The notes below the pieces were generated by a model that saw only the letters and a list, made by a program, of their open reading frames with translations, ran no database searches and had not been told where the DNA came from. Shown here piece by piece: positions 19,581 through 29,372 of a stretch of 64,000 nt of DNA (positions are counted from its first letter, which is position 1; every line of letters begins with the position of its first letter). The DNA comes from Pontibacterium granulatum (GTDB lineage: Bacteria; Pseudomonadota; Gammaproteobacteria; Pseudomonadales; Balneatricaceae), in NCBI RefSeq assembly GCF_029961155.1, contig NZ_JASBRH010000010.1:89508-153507 (forward strand), in the 5' to 3' direction. The position numbers and the translations under genes were made by a program.

Positions 19581-20784
19581 TCTTTCCACAATTGCGCAGA
19601 TGCCCGACGAACGTGGGCACTTTGGTCCCTATGGTGGTCGTTTTGTTTCCGAGACCCTGATGGCTGCCCTCCAGCAGCTGGAGGAGACCTATGAGCGCTT
19701 GTGGCGAGACCCAGACTTCCAGGCTGAGTTTGACCGCGATCTGGCGCACTATGTTGGTCGTCCATCCCCGCTGTACCATGCGGTTCACCTGACTGAACTC
19801 TGTGGCGGCGCGCAGATCTATCTGAAGCGTGAAGACCTGAACCACACGGGTGCTCACAAGGTGAATAACACCATTGGTCAGGCGCTGTTGGCTAAATACA
19901 CCGGCAAGCCACGTGTGATAGCTGAAACCGGTGCAGGTCAGCACGGCGTTGCTTCTGCTACCGTAGCTGCACGACTGGGCCTTAAGTGCCAGGTATACAT
20001 GGGCGCTGAAGACGTACAGCGTCAGGCCCTGAACGTATACCGCATGAAGTTGCTGGGTGCCGAGGTGATCTCTGTTGAATCCGGTACCCGTACCCTGAAA
20101 GATGCCATGAACGAAGCGATGCGTGACTGGGTAACCAACGTCGACGATACCTTCTACATCATCGGTACTGCGGCAGGTCCTCACCCGTATCCGAAGCTGG
20201 TACGTGACTTCCAGTCCGTGATTGGACGTGAGGCGCGTGCCCAGTGTCTGGAGCAGGCGGGGCGCTTGCCGGATGTGCTGGTTGCATGTGTCGGTGGTGG
20301 TTCTAACGCTATCGGTCTGTTCCATCCGTTCATCGAAGATGCCGATGTACGTATGGTCGGTGTCGAGGCGGGTGGTTTTGGTGTTGAATCTGGTCAGCAC
20401 GCGGCACCACTTACTGCCGGTCGTCCGGGTGTTCTGCATGGTAACCGTACGTACCTGATGGAAGACGACGCGGGTCAGATCCTGGGAACTCACTCCGTTT
20501 CTGCGGGTCTGGATTACCCAGGTGTCGGACCGGAGCACTCTTACCTGAAAGATGTGGGGCGTGCCGAGTACGTGGCGATCAACGACGATGAAGCGATGGA
20601 TGCGTTCCGTACGCTGACCCGCGTTGAAGGTATCATGCCAGCTATCGAGTCCAGTCATGCTGTCGCGCATGCGATGAAGATGGCGAAAGAGATGGATAAA
20701 GACCAGATCATCGTAGTTAACCTGTCTGGTCGTGGTGACAAAGATATTCATACCGTCGCTCAGATCGACGGTATCCAGGTCTGA
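19564..20784 (+). CDS. trpB: Tryptophan synthase beta chain
   Basis: PLP enzyme joining indole and serine, working in the alpha2-beta2 complex with TrpA. The product is 406 residues. The Schiff-base Lys is K99 in [17 protein letters not shown] and the phosphate-binding GGGSNAIG are present, as is the conserved [14 protein letters not shown] start inside the end of trpF (17-base overlap) gives [25 protein letters not shown], the normal N-terminus. Confidence 0.98.
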   Translation: MPIKTDLSTIAQMPDERGHFGPYGGRFVSETLMAALQQLEETYERLWRDPDFQAEFDRDLAHYVGRPSPLYHAVHLTELCGGAQIYLKREDLNHTGAHKVNNTIGQALLAKYTGKPRVIAETGAGQHGVASATVAARLGLKCQVYMGAEDVQRQALNVYRMKLLGAEVISVESGTRTLKDAMNEAMRDWVTNVDDTFYIIGTAAGPHPYPKLVRDFQSVIGREARAQCLEQAGRLPDVLVACVGGGSNAIGLFHPFIEDADVRMVGVEAGGFGVESGQHAAPLTAGRPGVLHGNRTYLMEDDAGQILGTHSVSAGLDYPGVGPEHSYLKDVGRAEYVAINDDEAMDAFRTLTRVEGIMPAIESSHAVAHAMKMAKEMDKDQIIVVNLSGRGDKDIHTVAQIDGIQV

Positions 20785-20812
20785 TTTTCGGACCTTAAGG
20801 ACGGTAAAGAAC

Positions 20813-21619
20813 ATGAATCGAATTGCAGCGTGTTTTGAACGCCTGAAAGAGCAGGGCCGTCAGGCCCTGATTCCTTACATCACTGCTGGCGACCCGGCTC
20901 CAGCCGCGACTGTACCAACCATGCACGCCATGGTTGAAGCGGGTGCGGATATCATTGAGCTGGGTATCCCGTTTTCCGATCCGATGGCTGACGGCCCGAC
21001 CATTCAGCTGGCGTGTGAGCGCTCCCTGATGCACGGTACCCGCTTGCTGGACGTTCTGGAGATGGTGAAAACCTTCCGCGAGAAAGATCAGGAAACCCCT
21101 GTGGTCCTGATGGGGTACCTGAACCCGGTAGAGGTGTTGGGTTACAAATCCTTTGCTGAGCAAGCTGCCGCTGCCGGTGTTGATGGTGCCCTGATCGTCG
21201 ATCTGCCGCCGGAAGAGGCTGAAGGTGAGTTTGATCAGGTGATGAAGGCAAACGGCCTGGATACCATCTATCTGCTGGCGCCAACCACCGAAGAGAGCCG
21301 CGTCGAGAAGGTTTGTAAGGCAGGTAGTGGCTACCTGTATTACGTATCTGTGAAAGGGGTGACCGGTTCTGCAGCGCTGGATGTTCAGGCGGTTGCGGAT
21401 AAGCTGGACGTTGTACGTAGATATACGGATCTGCCGATCGGTGTGGGCTTTGGTATCAAAGATGCTGAGTCTGCCAAGGCGGTATCCGGCGTTGCTGACG
21501 GTGTAATCGTGGGTAGCGTACTGGTAAACAAGATTGCATCGCTGGTTGCTCAGCAGGACGAGATCCCTGCACAGGTCTCTGCCATCGTGGCTGAGCTGCG
21601 CACTGCGATGGACGCGTGA
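20813..21619 (+). CDS. trpA: Tryptophan synthase alpha chain
   Basis: Cleaves indole-3-glycerol phosphate and channels indole to TrpB. The product is 268 residues. The catalytic Glu and Asp lie in [15 protein letters not shown] (both acidic residues visible), with [10 protein letters not shown] and [12 protein letters not shown] phosphate loops later. The frame is open further upstream, but ATG at 20813 after AAGGACGG gives the normal [15 protein letters not shown]. Directly downstream of trpB, with accD 38 bases after. Confidence 0.98.
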   Translation: MNRIAACFERLKEQGRQALIPYITAGDPAPAATVPTMHAMVEAGADIIELGIPFSDPMADGPTIQLACERSLMHGTRLLDVLEMVKTFREKDQETPVVLMGYLNPVEVLGYKSFAEQAAAAGVDGALIVDLPPEEAEGEFDQVMKANGLDTIYLLAPTTEESRVEKVCKAGSGYLYYVSVKGVTGSAALDVQAVADKLDVVRRYTDLPIGVGFGIKDAESAKAVSGVADGVIVGSVLVNKIASLVAQQDEIPAQVSAIVAELRTAMDA

Positions 21620-21657
21620 AAGAACTGACGCTTAAGTAAAGATTTGGAAAAACATAC

Positions 21658-22518
21658 ATGAGTAACTGGCTGGAAAAAATCGTTCCCTCTTTGGTTCGCA
21701 ACGAAACCAAGCGTTCCAACATTCCAGAAGGGCTGTGGAAGAAGTGTCCTAAATGTGACGCACCACTGTACCGCCCGGAACTGGAAAAGAACCTGAGCGT
21801 TTGTCCTAAATGCGACCACCATATGCGCCTGAACGCGCGTAAGCGTCTGGAACTGTTCCTGGATGAGCAGAACCGTACCGAGCTTGCGACAGAGGTGGAG
21901 CCGGTCGATCGCCTGAAGTTTAAGGACTCCAAAAAGTATAAAGACCGTCTGGTTGCGGCGCAGAAAGCCACCGAAGAGAAAGACGCACTGATCGCAATGC
22001 GCGGTGAGCTGAACGGTCAGCCAATCGTTGCAGTAGCGTTCGAGTTCCAGTTCATGGGCGGTTCCATGGGCGCTGTTGTAGGTGAGCGTTTTGTCCGCGC
22101 GGCCAAAGTGAGTCTTGAAGAGAAGATTCCTCTGGTATGCTTCTCCGCATCCGGTGGCGCACGTATGCAGGAAGCACTGTTCTCGCTGATGCAGATGGCG
22201 AAAACCAGTGCGGTGCTGGAAAAACTGAAAGCGCAGGGTATCCCTTACATCTCTGTTCTGACTGACCCTGTTTATGGCGGTGTGTCTGCGAGTCTGGCGA
22301 TGCTGGGTGACCTGAATATCGGTGAACCTAAAGCGCTGGTTGGTTTTGCAGGACCGCGTGTAATCGAGCAGACTGTACGCGAAAAGTTGCCGGAAGGTTT
22401 CCAGCGCAGTGAATTCCTGCTGGAGCACGGTCAGGTGGATATGATCATTCACCGTCATGAGATGCGTGAGCGTCTGGATTCTATCCTGCGCAAGCTGACC
22501 CGTCAGCCAGCGGCCTGA
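21658..22518 (+). CDS. accD: Acetyl-CoA carboxylase carboxyltransferase beta subunit
   Basis: Part of the AccAD transferase that makes malonyl-CoA for fatty acids. The 286-residue protein has the N-terminal zinc ribbon with Cys at about 30, 33, 49 and 52, then the crotonase-like core with [28 protein letters not shown] and [19 protein letters not shown] follows a weak GGAAAAACAT site. Placed after trpA, as commonly seen in gammaproteobacteria. Confidence 0.98.
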   Translation: MSNWLEKIVPSLVRNETKRSNIPEGLWKKCPKCDAPLYRPELEKNLSVCPKCDHHMRLNARKRLELFLDEQNRTELATEVEPVDRLKFKDSKKYKDRLVAAQKATEEKDALIAMRGELNGQPIVAVAFEFQFMGGSMGAVVGERFVRAAKVSLEEKIPLVCFSASGGARMQEALFSLMQMAKTSAVLEKLKAQGIPYISVLTDPVYGGVSASLAMLGDLNIGEPKALVGFAGPRVIEQTVREKLPEGFQRSEFLLEHGQVDMIIHRHEMRERLDSILRKLTRQPAA

Positions 22519-22568
22519 TCCGGAAGCGATCGTTCATTGGATTGCATAACAAACATGCATTAAAAAAT

Positions 22569-22601
22569 AGCCGGCAGTGGCATTACGCTGCCGGCTTTTC
22601 T
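22569..22601 (+). terminator. Terminator after accD
   Basis: A 9-bp perfect stem, AGCCGGCAG / CTGCCGGCT, with a 10-base loop is followed by TTTTCTGTTT. It separates the trp-acc transcript from folC. Confidence 0.85.
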
Positions 22602-22621
22602 GTTTCTTGTAGTAGGTATTT

Positions 22622-23899
22622 ATGACGCAGGTAACCGACGGTTTTTCCCTTGACGAATGGCTCTCCTGGATCGAAGCCTGTCACCCCGCCGAGATTGAGC
22701 TGGGCTTGGAACGTGTCAGCCAGGTGGCTGATGCCATGGGTGTGCGCTCTCCAAAATCCAAGGTGATCACTATTGCCGGCACGAACGGTAAGGGTTCAAC
22801 CGTGACCTATCTGGAGACCATTCTGGGTAAAGCGGGTTACAGCGTTGGCTGCTACACATCTCCGCATTTTCGTAAGTACAACGAGCGTGTTCGTCTGAAC
22901 GGCCGGAACATCTCCGATGAGGAGCTGTGCCAGGCGTTCCGGACAATTACTGAAGCACGTAAAGATATTCCGATGACGTACTTCGAGTACGGCACCCTGG
23001 CCGCACTTGAAATTTTTGGTCGCAAAGAGCCGGATGTAATCCTGCTGGAAGTCGGTCTGGGTGGTCGTCTGGACGCGGTAAATATCGTGGATGCAGATAT
23101 TTCTATTGTGACCAGTATTGCTATCGACCACGTGGATTGGTTGGGTGACGATCGAGAAGTGATCGGTCGCGAAAAATCCGGCATCTTCCGTAAAAACTGT
23201 CCTGCTGTATGTGGTGAGGCTGATCCTACTGCATCGGTCGCAGAGGTTGCGGCTGAAACCGGAGCGGTGTTGTACCAGGTGGGCAAGCAGTTTAATTACC
23301 AGATAGACGGTCAGAAATGGAACTGGCAGGGTGTTTGTCCGGTCGGAGAAACACTGCGGTTGGAAAGCCTGCCGCTGCCAACGCTGCCATTGCCTAACGC
23401 AGCAACCGCGCTACAGGTGCTTGCAGTCGCGGGTCTTGATGTATCCGTCGACGCGATCCGGGCAGGGCTTGAAGAGGCAACGATGACCGGCCGCATGCAG
23501 TGTGTGGAACTGGCGAACGGTACGGCGTGGCTGGATGTGGCGCACAACCCTGAAGCGGCGGAACTTTTGGCAGCACGCCTGGCAGCAAAGGGTCAGCAAG
23601 TTCATATGGTGCTGGGTATGCTGGGCGATAAGGATTTTGCGTCAGTTATCGAGATTTTGCGCCCACAAGTGTCATACTGGTACCTGGCCGACCTCAATGT
23701 ACCCCGAGGTCAGAAGGCGGAGGTACTGGCGACACACCTAACCATTGAAATGGATGCCGGACGGTGTGCTTGCTTTGGTACGGTGGCTGAGGCGTTGGAT
23801 GCTGCGCAGGATAAGTTGAGCAAGGAAAATAGTTTGCTGGTCGCGGGTTCATTTTTTACAGTGAGCGATGCTCTCGATCATCTTGGAGTGGATGAGTAA
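22622..23899 (+). CDS. folC: Folylpolyglutamate / dihydrofolate synthase
   Basis: Mur-ligase-type ATP-dependent enzyme that adds glutamate to dihydropteroate and folates. The product is 425 residues. The P-loop AGTNGKGSTVTYLE lies near residue 55; YTSPHFRKYNERVRLNG, GGRLDAVNIVD, the DHVDWLG box and DVAHNPEAAELLA follow. Its stop lies 2 bases before the SPOR gene, and the order folC-SPOR-cvpA-purF is a well-known cluster. Confidence 0.97.
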   Translation: MTQVTDGFSLDEWLSWIEACHPAEIELGLERVSQVADAMGVRSPKSKVITIAGTNGKGSTVTYLETILGKAGYSVGCYTSPHFRKYNERVRLNGRNISDEELCQAFRTITEARKDIPMTYFEYGTLAALEIFGRKEPDVILLEVGLGGRLDAVNIVDADISIVTSIAIDHVDWLGDDREVIGREKSGIFRKNCPAVCGEADPTASVAEVAAETGAVLYQVGKQFNYQIDGQKWNWQGVCPVGETLRLESLPLPTLPLPNAATALQVLAVAGLDVSVDAIRAGLEEATMTGRMQCVELANGTAWLDVAHNPEAAELLAARLAAKGQQVHMVLGMLGDKDFASVIEILRPQVSYWYLADLNVPRGQKAEVLATHLTIEMDAGRCACFGTVAEALDAAQDKLSKENSLLVAGSFFTVSDALDHLGVDE

Positions 23900-23901
23900 C
23901 T

Positions 23902-24453
23902 ATGCAAGAGAAGCTGAAATACAGGTTGATTGGTCTGGTGGTTATTGTGGTATCAGCCGGTATTCTGTTTCCCCTGTTGTTTAATGGCGAGGGCTATCGG
24001 GAGCGCCATCTGGAGTCCGCAATCCCGGCTGTGCCGCCATTGCCTGAAGTGGTTAAGATCGAACCGCAGTCTAAAACGCTGCCGGATACCAGTGAGGTGG
24101 CCGCGCCGGAACCTCCTGCACCGGCGCCGAAAAAGTCGGCCGAGCTGGTGAAAAAGATCGAAACTAAAAAGCCAGTGATCAGTGTTGATGAAGAGAAACC
24201 AACACTCGATAAGCAGGGGGTGCCGGTCGCATGGACATTGCAGTTAGCCACCTTCAGTGACGAAGGCAATGCGAAGGAACTGCGTGGCCAACTGATCGAT
24301 GCTGGGCATAAAGTGTATACCCGAAAAAACGGTAATTTGGTCAAGGTGTATGTTGGCCCTGATTTTCAGCGTTCAAAACTTGAAGCACTTAAAACCAAGC
24401 TCAAGAAAGATCTGAATCTGGATGGCATTATCGTGCGTTTCTCTACTCGCTGA
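23902..24453 (+). CDS. SPOR-domain membrane protein (DedD-like)
   Basis: A 183-residue bitopic inner-membrane protein with a short cytoplasmic N-terminus, a transmembrane helix at about residues 8-28 (LIGLVVIVVSAGILFPLLF), a Pro/Lys/Glu-rich periplasmic linker and a C-terminal SPOR domain (about 108-183; WTLQLATFSDEGNAKEL, VKVYVGPDFQR). SPOR domains bind denuded septal glycan, and DedD acts in cell division. The place between folC and cvpA is that of E. coli dedD. Confidence 0.9.
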   Translation: MQEKLKYRLIGLVVIVVSAGILFPLLFNGEGYRERHLESAIPAVPPLPEVVKIEPQSKTLPDTSEVAAPEPPAPAPKKSAELVKKIETKKPVISVDEEKPTLDKQGVPVAWTLQLATFSDEGNAKELRGQLIDAGHKVYTRKNGNLVKVYVGPDFQRSKLEALKTKLKKDLNLDGIIVRFSTR

Positions 24454-24466
24454 AGATAAAGGCCTC

Positions 24467-24475
24467 TGGTAGAAT
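24467..24475 (+). promoter_or_regulatory. Possible extended -10 before cvpA
   Basis: TGGTAGAAT matches an extended -10 element (TGnTAnAAT) 30 bases before the cvpA start, with no clear -35. It may drive cvpA-purF. Confidence 0.4.
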
Positions 24476-24505
24476 GCGCGCATCTTTCTAGGGTAGTTAC
24501 AGAAA

Positions 24506-25000
24506 ATGAATTGGGCTGACTGGGCTATCGTGGCGATCATCGCCATTTCCTGTTTATTTAGTGTTCGTCGCGGATTTGTAAAAGAGGCGCTTTCTCTGGT
24601 TACCTGGGTTGCGGCCTTTATGGTGGCTCGTACCTTTGTGACGCCGATGACGGAAATTCTGCAGCCCTACATCGACACCCCTTCTCTCCGTGTTGCCGCG
24701 GCCTTTGCTAGTCTGTTTATTGTCACCCTTATTGTCGGTGCCCTGATTGGGCAGCTATTTGGCATGCTGGTGGAAGCAACCGGCCTCAGCGCAACCGACC
24801 GTATGCTGGGTATCGCTTTTGGCGCTGCACGCGGCGGTTTGATCGTGGTCGTGCTGGTTATGCTGGCAGGCGAGACGCCTGCGGCACAAGATTCCTGGTG
24901 GCGTGAGTCCCAGTTGATTCCCCACTTTGCGTTAATGGAAGCCTGGACCAGGGATGTGGCAGGTGAAGTTGCAGATTTGATCTGGAACGCAGGACGCTAA
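24506..25000 (+). CDS. cvpA: CvpA family membrane protein
   Basis: A 164-residue inner-membrane protein with four hydrophobic helices (first NWADWAIVAIIAISCLFSVRRGFVKEAL). In E. coli CvpA is needed for colicin V production and for envelope homeostasis, and its gene precedes purF, as here. The biochemical activity is not known. ATG at 24506; stop 45 bases before purF. Confidence 0.95.
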   Translation: MNWADWAIVAIIAISCLFSVRRGFVKEALSLVTWVAAFMVARTFVTPMTEILQPYIDTPSLRVAAAFASLFIVTLIVGALIGQLFGMLVEATGLSATDRMLGIAFGAARGGLIVVVLVMLAGETPAAQDSWWRESQLIPHFALMEAWTRDVAGEVADLIWNAGR

Positions 25001-25045
25001 GAATAAAATTTTTGAGATTACCATTTCCCTTCGAGGTGAGTTCGG

Positions 25046-26572
25046 ATGTGCGGTATTGTAGGCATTGTTGCCAAATCCTATGTTAATCAGACTATTTTTG
25101 ATGCCCTGACGGTGCTGCAGCACCGTGGCCAGGATGCGGCAGGTATGGTGACCTGTGAAAGTGATCGTTTCTTCCTGCGTAAAGACAACGGTCTGGTGAA
25201 CGAAGTGTTCCGCACCCGTCACATGAAACGCCTGGGCGGTAACATGGGTATCGGTCACGTGCGTTACCCAACTGCCGGCTCCTCCAGCTCCGCTGAAGCA
25301 CAGCCGTTCTACGTGAACTCTCCGTACGGTATTGCGCTGGCGCACAACGGTAACCTGACCAACGCAGAAGAACTGGCCGAGAAGATGTTCCGTGCTGACC
25401 TGCGTCACATCAACACGACGTCTGACTCTGAAGTGTTGCTGAACGTGTTTGCACACGAATTGCAGCGTCAGGGTAAACTGGTACCAGAATCCTCTGACAT
25501 CTTTGCCGCGGTAGAACGTGTTCATGAGCGTGTTAAAGGTGGCTACGCCGTTGTAGCTGTTATCACCGGCTACGGTATTCTCGCATTCCGCGACCCGAAC
25601 GGCATCCGCCCACTGGTATACGGCAAACGTGTTCTGGAAAACGGTGAAGAGGAGTTCATGGTTGCGTCCGAAAGTGTCGCGCTGGACGTGGCCGGTTTTG
25701 AACTGGTTCGCGATATCGAGCCGGGCGAAGCGATCTTCATTACTATGGACGGCAAAGTTGAGACACAGCAGTGTGCGAAAGACAGCCGTCTGACACCATG
25801 CCTCTTCGAATACGTCTACCTGGCGCGTCCGGACTCCATCATCGATGAAGTGTCCGTACATAAAGCACGTATGCGTATGGGGGTGAAGCTGGCAGAAAAA
25901 GTGCTGCGCGAAATGCCAGAACACGACATCGATGTGATTATCCCGATTCCGGATACCAGCCGAACGTCTGCTCTGGAAATGGCATACCACCTGGATGTTA
26001 AATTCCGCGAAGGTTTCATCAAAAACCGCTATGTGGGCCGTACCTTCATCATGCCGGGTCAGGAGCAGCGCAAGAAATCCGTGCGTCGCAAGCTGAACCC
26101 GATCGAGATGGAGTTTAAAGACAAGGTTGTCATGCTGGTGGATGATTCCATCGTGCGCGGTACCACCTCTCAGCAGATCGTACAGATGGCACGCGATATG
26201 GGTGCCAAGAAAGTGTACTTCGCATCTGCAGCGCCTGCTGTGCGTTTTCCAAACGTGTACGGTATCGACATGCCGTCCGTTAACGAGCTGATCGCACACG
26301 GCCGTACCGATGAAGAAGTGGCAAAAGAGATTGGCTGTGACTGGATGCTGTACCAGGATCTGGAAGACCTGAAAGAGAGCGTCCTGGCCGGCAACCCAAA
26401 GATTCAGGATTTTGACACCTGTGTATTTGATGGCAAATACGTCGCGGGTGATATCGACCAGACTTACCTGGATCGCCTGGAAGAGAAGCGTAACGACTCA
26501 GCGAAAGCTGAAGAGAACGGGCAGCAAGTGAAAAGTAACGAATCGTCAGATCTGCACAGCAAGATCGACTGA
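25046..26572 (+). CDS. purF: Amidophosphoribosyltransferase
   Basis: First committed step of purine synthesis: glutamine and PRPP to phosphoribosylamine. The product is 508 residues. The N-terminal nucleophile is Cys2 ([10 protein letters not shown]). The glutaminase domain shows [11 protein letters not shown] and LAHNGNLTN, and the transferase domain has the PRPP loop [13 protein letters not shown]. The acidic C-terminal tail varies. metZ starts 11 bases after the stop, a linkage seen in pseudomonads. Confidence 0.98.
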   Translation: MCGIVGIVAKSYVNQTIFDALTVLQHRGQDAAGMVTCESDRFFLRKDNGLVNEVFRTRHMKRLGGNMGIGHVRYPTAGSSSSAEAQPFYVNSPYGIALAHNGNLTNAEELAEKMFRADLRHINTTSDSEVLLNVFAHELQRQGKLVPESSDIFAAVERVHERVKGGYAVVAVITGYGILAFRDPNGIRPLVYGKRVLENGEEEFMVASESVALDVAGFELVRDIEPGEAIFITMDGKVETQQCAKDSRLTPCLFEYVYLARPDSIIDEVSVHKARMRMGVKLAEKVLREMPEHDIDVIIPIPDTSRTSALEMAYHLDVKFREGFIKNRYVGRTFIMPGQEQRKKSVRRKLNPIEMEFKDKVVMLVDDSIVRGTTSQQIVQMARDMGAKKVYFASAAPAVRFPNVYGIDMPSVNELIAHGRTDEEVAKEIGCDWMLYQDLEDLKESVLAGNPKIQDFDTCVFDGKYVAGDIDQTYLDRLEEKRNDSAKAEENGQQVKSNESSDLHSKID

Positions 26573-26583
26573 GGTATAGCCCT

Positions 26584-27801
26584 ATGCACAAGCCTGGTTT
26601 TGAACGAGAAGAGCGTATCCAGTTTGAAGGCGACAATTACGCCTTCGATACGCTGGCAGTACGTGCCGGCCAGCGCCGCACCGGTGAAGGTGAACACAGC
26701 GACCCGATCTACCTGACTTCAAGCTACGTGTTTTCATCGGCGCGCGAGGCAGCTGCGCGCTTTGGTGGTGAAGAAGAGGGTAATATCTACTCCCGCTTCA
26801 CCAATCCAACCGTGCAGGCATTTGAACGTCGCATCGCGGCGCTGGAAGGCGCAGAGCGCGCAGTTGCAACTTCATCCGGTATGGCGGCGATCATGGCCGT
26901 GGGTATTGCACTGATGCAGCAGGGCGACCACGTTGTCTGCTCTCGCAGCGTGTTTGGTTCGACGGTGTCTCTGTTCAATAAATACCTGACCCGTGCGGGC
27001 ATCGAGACCACCTTTGTTGACCCGACCGATCTGGACGCGTGGCGCGCGGCGATCCGCCCGAACACGCGGTTGTTCTTCATGGAAACGCCGTCCAACCCGC
27101 TGGCTGAGCTGACGGATATTGAAGCGGTTTCCAAGATCGCACATGAGCAGGGCGCACTGCTGGCCGTCGATAACTGTTTCTGTACTCCGGCGCTGCAACA
27201 GCCGCTGAAGCAGGGGGCAGATATCGTGATCCACTCGGCGACCAAGTACCTGGACGGTCAGGGACGTTGTGTAGGTGGTGTGGTACTGGGTTCTGATAAG
27301 CTGATGGAAGAGATCTTCGGCTATGTGCGCACCTGTGGCGCGTGTCTGAGTCCGTTCAACGCCTGGAACTTTATGACCGGTCTGGAGACCCTCAGCCTGC
27401 GTATGAAGGCGCACAGTGACGCGGCGATGGCTCTGGCATTGTGGCTCGAGCAGCAGGACGGTATCGACAAAGTGTACTATTCAGGTCTGAAGAGCCACCC
27501 GCAACACGATCTGGCAGTGGAACAGCAGAGCGCGTTTGGTGGTGTGCTGTCCTTTGAGGTGCGCGGTGGCAAAGAAGCGGCGTTTAACTTTATCGATGCC
27601 ACTGAGATGTTTTCTATTACCGGTAACCTGGGTGACGTGAAAACTACGATCACCCATCCTGGCACCACCACCCACGGTCGTATGAGCGTGGAAGAGCGTG
27701 CTGAAGCCGGTATTAAAGACAACCTGATCCGTGTTTCCGTGGGCCTTGAAGATCTGGAAGATATCAAAGCAGATATGCTGCGTGGCTTGGCGGCGATCTA
27801 A
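26584..27801 (+). CDS. metZ: O-succinylhomoserine sulfhydrylase
   Basis: PLP enzyme of the Cys/Met family that makes homocysteine from O-succinylhomoserine and sulfide. The product is 405 residues. The PLP Lys is about K221 in HSATKYLDGQGR; YSRFTNPTVQAFERRIA, TSSGMAAI and VDNCFCTPALQQP are family signatures, and the FCTPALQ stretch is typical of MetZ rather than MetB. It is cotranscribed with purF. Its stop codon overlaps the stop of the opposing thpR gene. Confidence 0.95.
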   Translation: MHKPGFEREERIQFEGDNYAFDTLAVRAGQRRTGEGEHSDPIYLTSSYVFSSAREAAARFGGEEEGNIYSRFTNPTVQAFERRIAALEGAERAVATSSGMAAIMAVGIALMQQGDHVVCSRSVFGSTVSLFNKYLTRAGIETTFVDPTDLDAWRAAIRPNTRLFFMETPSNPLAELTDIEAVSKIAHEQGALLAVDNCFCTPALQQPLKQGADIVIHSATKYLDGQGRCVGGVVLGSDKLMEEIFGYVRTCGACLSPFNAWNFMTGLETLSLRMKAHSDAAMALALWLEQQDGIDKVYYSGLKSHPQHDLAVEQQSAFGGVLSFEVRGGKEAAFNFIDATEMFSITGNLGDVKTTITHPGTTTHGRMSVEERAEAGIKDNLIRVSVGLEDLEDIKADMLRGLAAI

Positions 27802-28316
27802 TCCGCTAGAAACTCCGCCTCCACCTGATGTACTGCGCCGTCCTGGCGCAGTACGCTGCTCTTAAGCAGAAAGCGATCCACACCGAATTCAAAGCGACGA
27901 TGGTTGAGCCTGTGTTGAAGGTGTTCAACGGCAGGTCCGGGATTGCTGCGACAGCGCCCCAGCGTCAGGTGTGGATGAAAGCGCCGGTGTTCCAGTTGAA
28001 TCGCGATACTGCGCAACCTATGTGCCAGCTGCTTCTGTAGTCGTATCAGAGTGGCATTCGTTTCAAAGCCCAGCCACAATGCACCGTGCTGAAAGCAGCC
28101 CACATCGTGCGTTTTAAGCTCAAATGGATCAAAGTGGATCTCGGTGAGCTGTTCGCACAGTTCATCAAAGCGGTTTTCAGGCTGTTCGCCCAGAAATGCC
28201 AGTGTCAGGTGAAACTGGTCAGTGTTGTTCCAGCGGATCTGGCTCGAAGGAAACTGCAGATCGCTGATCTCTTCACAGACCTCGGTCGGTGGATCCAGCG
28301 CAATAAACAGACGCAT
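27798..28316 (-). CDS. thpR: RNA 2',3'-cyclic phosphodiesterase
   Basis: 2H-phosphoesterase (LigT/ThpR) of 172 residues with both HxTx motifs: HLTLAFLG near residue 40 and HPHLTLGR near 125. It opens 2',3'-cyclic phosphates; the old name is 2'-5' RNA ligase. The frame is open far upstream (to 28949), but that part is antisense to dusC and not coding. ATG at 28316 has AGGAG 7 bases upstream and gives MRLFIALDPP. The stop shares bases with the metZ stop (27798-27801). Confidence 0.92.
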   Translation of the reverse strand: MRLFIALDPPTEVCEEISDLQFPSSQIRWNNTDQFHLTLAFLGEQPENRFDELCEQLTEIHFDPFELKTHDVGCFQHGALWLGFETNATLIRLQKQLAHRLRSIAIQLEHRRFHPHLTLGRCRSNPGPAVEHLQHRLNHRRFEFGVDRFLLKSSVLRQDGAVHQVEAEFLAD

Positions 28317-28332
28317 CGGCATACTCCTTATC

Positions 28333-28358
28333 CCGGCCTGTAGTATAAATAGGGCCGG
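28333..28358. promoter_or_regulatory. Shared divergent thpR/dusC promoter flanked by an inverted repeat
   Basis: A perfect inverted repeat, CCGGCC (28333-28338) and GGCCGG (28353-28358), brackets a 14-base AT-rich core. The core reads TATAAA on the plus strand (28344-28349) and TATACT on the minus strand (28347-28342), so -10-like elements for both divergent genes overlap. -35 elements are weak. Confidence 0.4.
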
Positions 28359-28406
28359 TAACATAAATAATCGTTTGATGTACCAAAAACAGCAAGAGCA
28401 CCACAG

Positions 28407-29372
28407 ATGAAGATTGTCCTCGCCCCGATGGAGGGACTGGTAGACCCGATCATGCGTAACCTGCTGACACGTGTCAGTGATATTGATTACTGCGTGACTG
28501 AGTTCGTGCGTGTCTCGGAGCGGGTCTTGCCTGCGCACCTCTTTAAGAAGACCTGTCCTGAGCTTCATCACGGCGGCAAAACTGCTGCGGGTGTGCCAGT
28601 GCACGTGCAGTTGCTGGGCAGTGACCCTCAGATGATGGCTCTCAACGCAGCCAAGGTCGTTCGCCTGGGTGCACCGGCAGTTGATCTTAACTTCGGTTGT
28701 CCCTCCAAAGGGGTGAACGCCAACCGGGGTGGCGCAATCTTGCTGGAAACACCTAACGAGGTACATGACATCGTATCTGCGGTGCGAAAGGCCGTGCCTA
28801 AGGATGTGCCGGTGACCGCAAAAATGCGTCTGGGTTACAAAGACAAGTCGTTGTACTTGGACAACGCAGCTGCGATTGCGGATGCGGGTGCTGCGCAGGT
28901 GACGGTACATGCGCGGACCAAAGTGGAAGGCTATAAACCGCCTGCCCATTGGGAGTACATCGCCCGTATTCGTGAATACGTGAAGATCCCTGTTGTTGCC
29001 AATGGCGAGATCTGGAGCTTTGAAGACTACCAGCGCTGCCGTGAGGTGAGTGGCTGTGAAGATGTAATGATCGGCCGTGGTCAGATTTCTCAGCCGGACC
29101 TGGTAAAAGCGATCAAGGCGCAGCGGGATGGTGCACCGGTTGACCCCATTCGCTGGCTGGAGATTGTCGGCTTACTGCTGGACCATATGGAACAGTCCAC
29201 CGAACGTATGTTACCGGGGTACGTGCATGGCCGTATCAAGCAGTGGTTGCACCACCTGAAACGTTGTTTCCCAGAGGCAGTGGCGTTGTTTAATCAGGTG
29301 AAGGTGATCAAAGATATTGATCTGTTGCGCCAGGCATTAGAGGTAGAACAGACTCGGCTTAAAGGGGATTAA
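28407..29372 (+). CDS. dusC: tRNA-dihydrouridine(16) synthase DusC
   Basis: FMN enzyme that reduces U16 in the tRNA D-loop, 321 residues. The N-terminal LAPMEGLVDPIMRNLL and VTEFVRVSERVLP are typical of DusC; the catalytic Cys is in DLNFGCPSKGVN, the FMN-phosphate region is VVANGEIWS, and VMIGRGQISQPDL follows. It runs convergent with the radical SAM gene, and their TAA stops overlap at 29369-29372. Confidence 0.95.
   Translation: MKIVLAPMEGLVDPIMRNLLTRVSDIDYCVTEFVRVSERVLPAHLFKKTCPELHHGGKTAAGVPVHVQLLGSDPQMMALNAAKVVRLGAPAVDLNFGCPSKGVNANRGGAILLETPNEVHDIVSAVRKAVPKDVPVTAKMRLGYKDKSLYLDNAAAIADAGAAQVTVHARTKVEGYKPPAHWEYIARIREYVKIPVVANGEIWSFEDYQRCREVSGCEDVMIGRGQISQPDLVKAIKAQRDGAPVDPIRWLEIVGLLLDHMEQSTERMLPGYVHGRIKQWLHHLKRCFPEAVALFNQVKVIKDIDLLRQALEVEQTRLKGD

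Noticed and set aside
19558..20814. Minus-strand open frame of 418 codons across trpB
   Set aside because: Antisense shadow of trpB with no recognisable protein features.
24932..26299. Minus-strand open frame of 455 codons across purF
   Set aside because: Antisense shadow of purF; His/Phe/Cys-rich translation without domains or ribosome site.
28317..28949. N-terminal extension of thpR by about 210 codons
   Set aside because: The extension is antisense to dusC; AGGAG and ATG at 28316 give the normal ThpR N-terminus.
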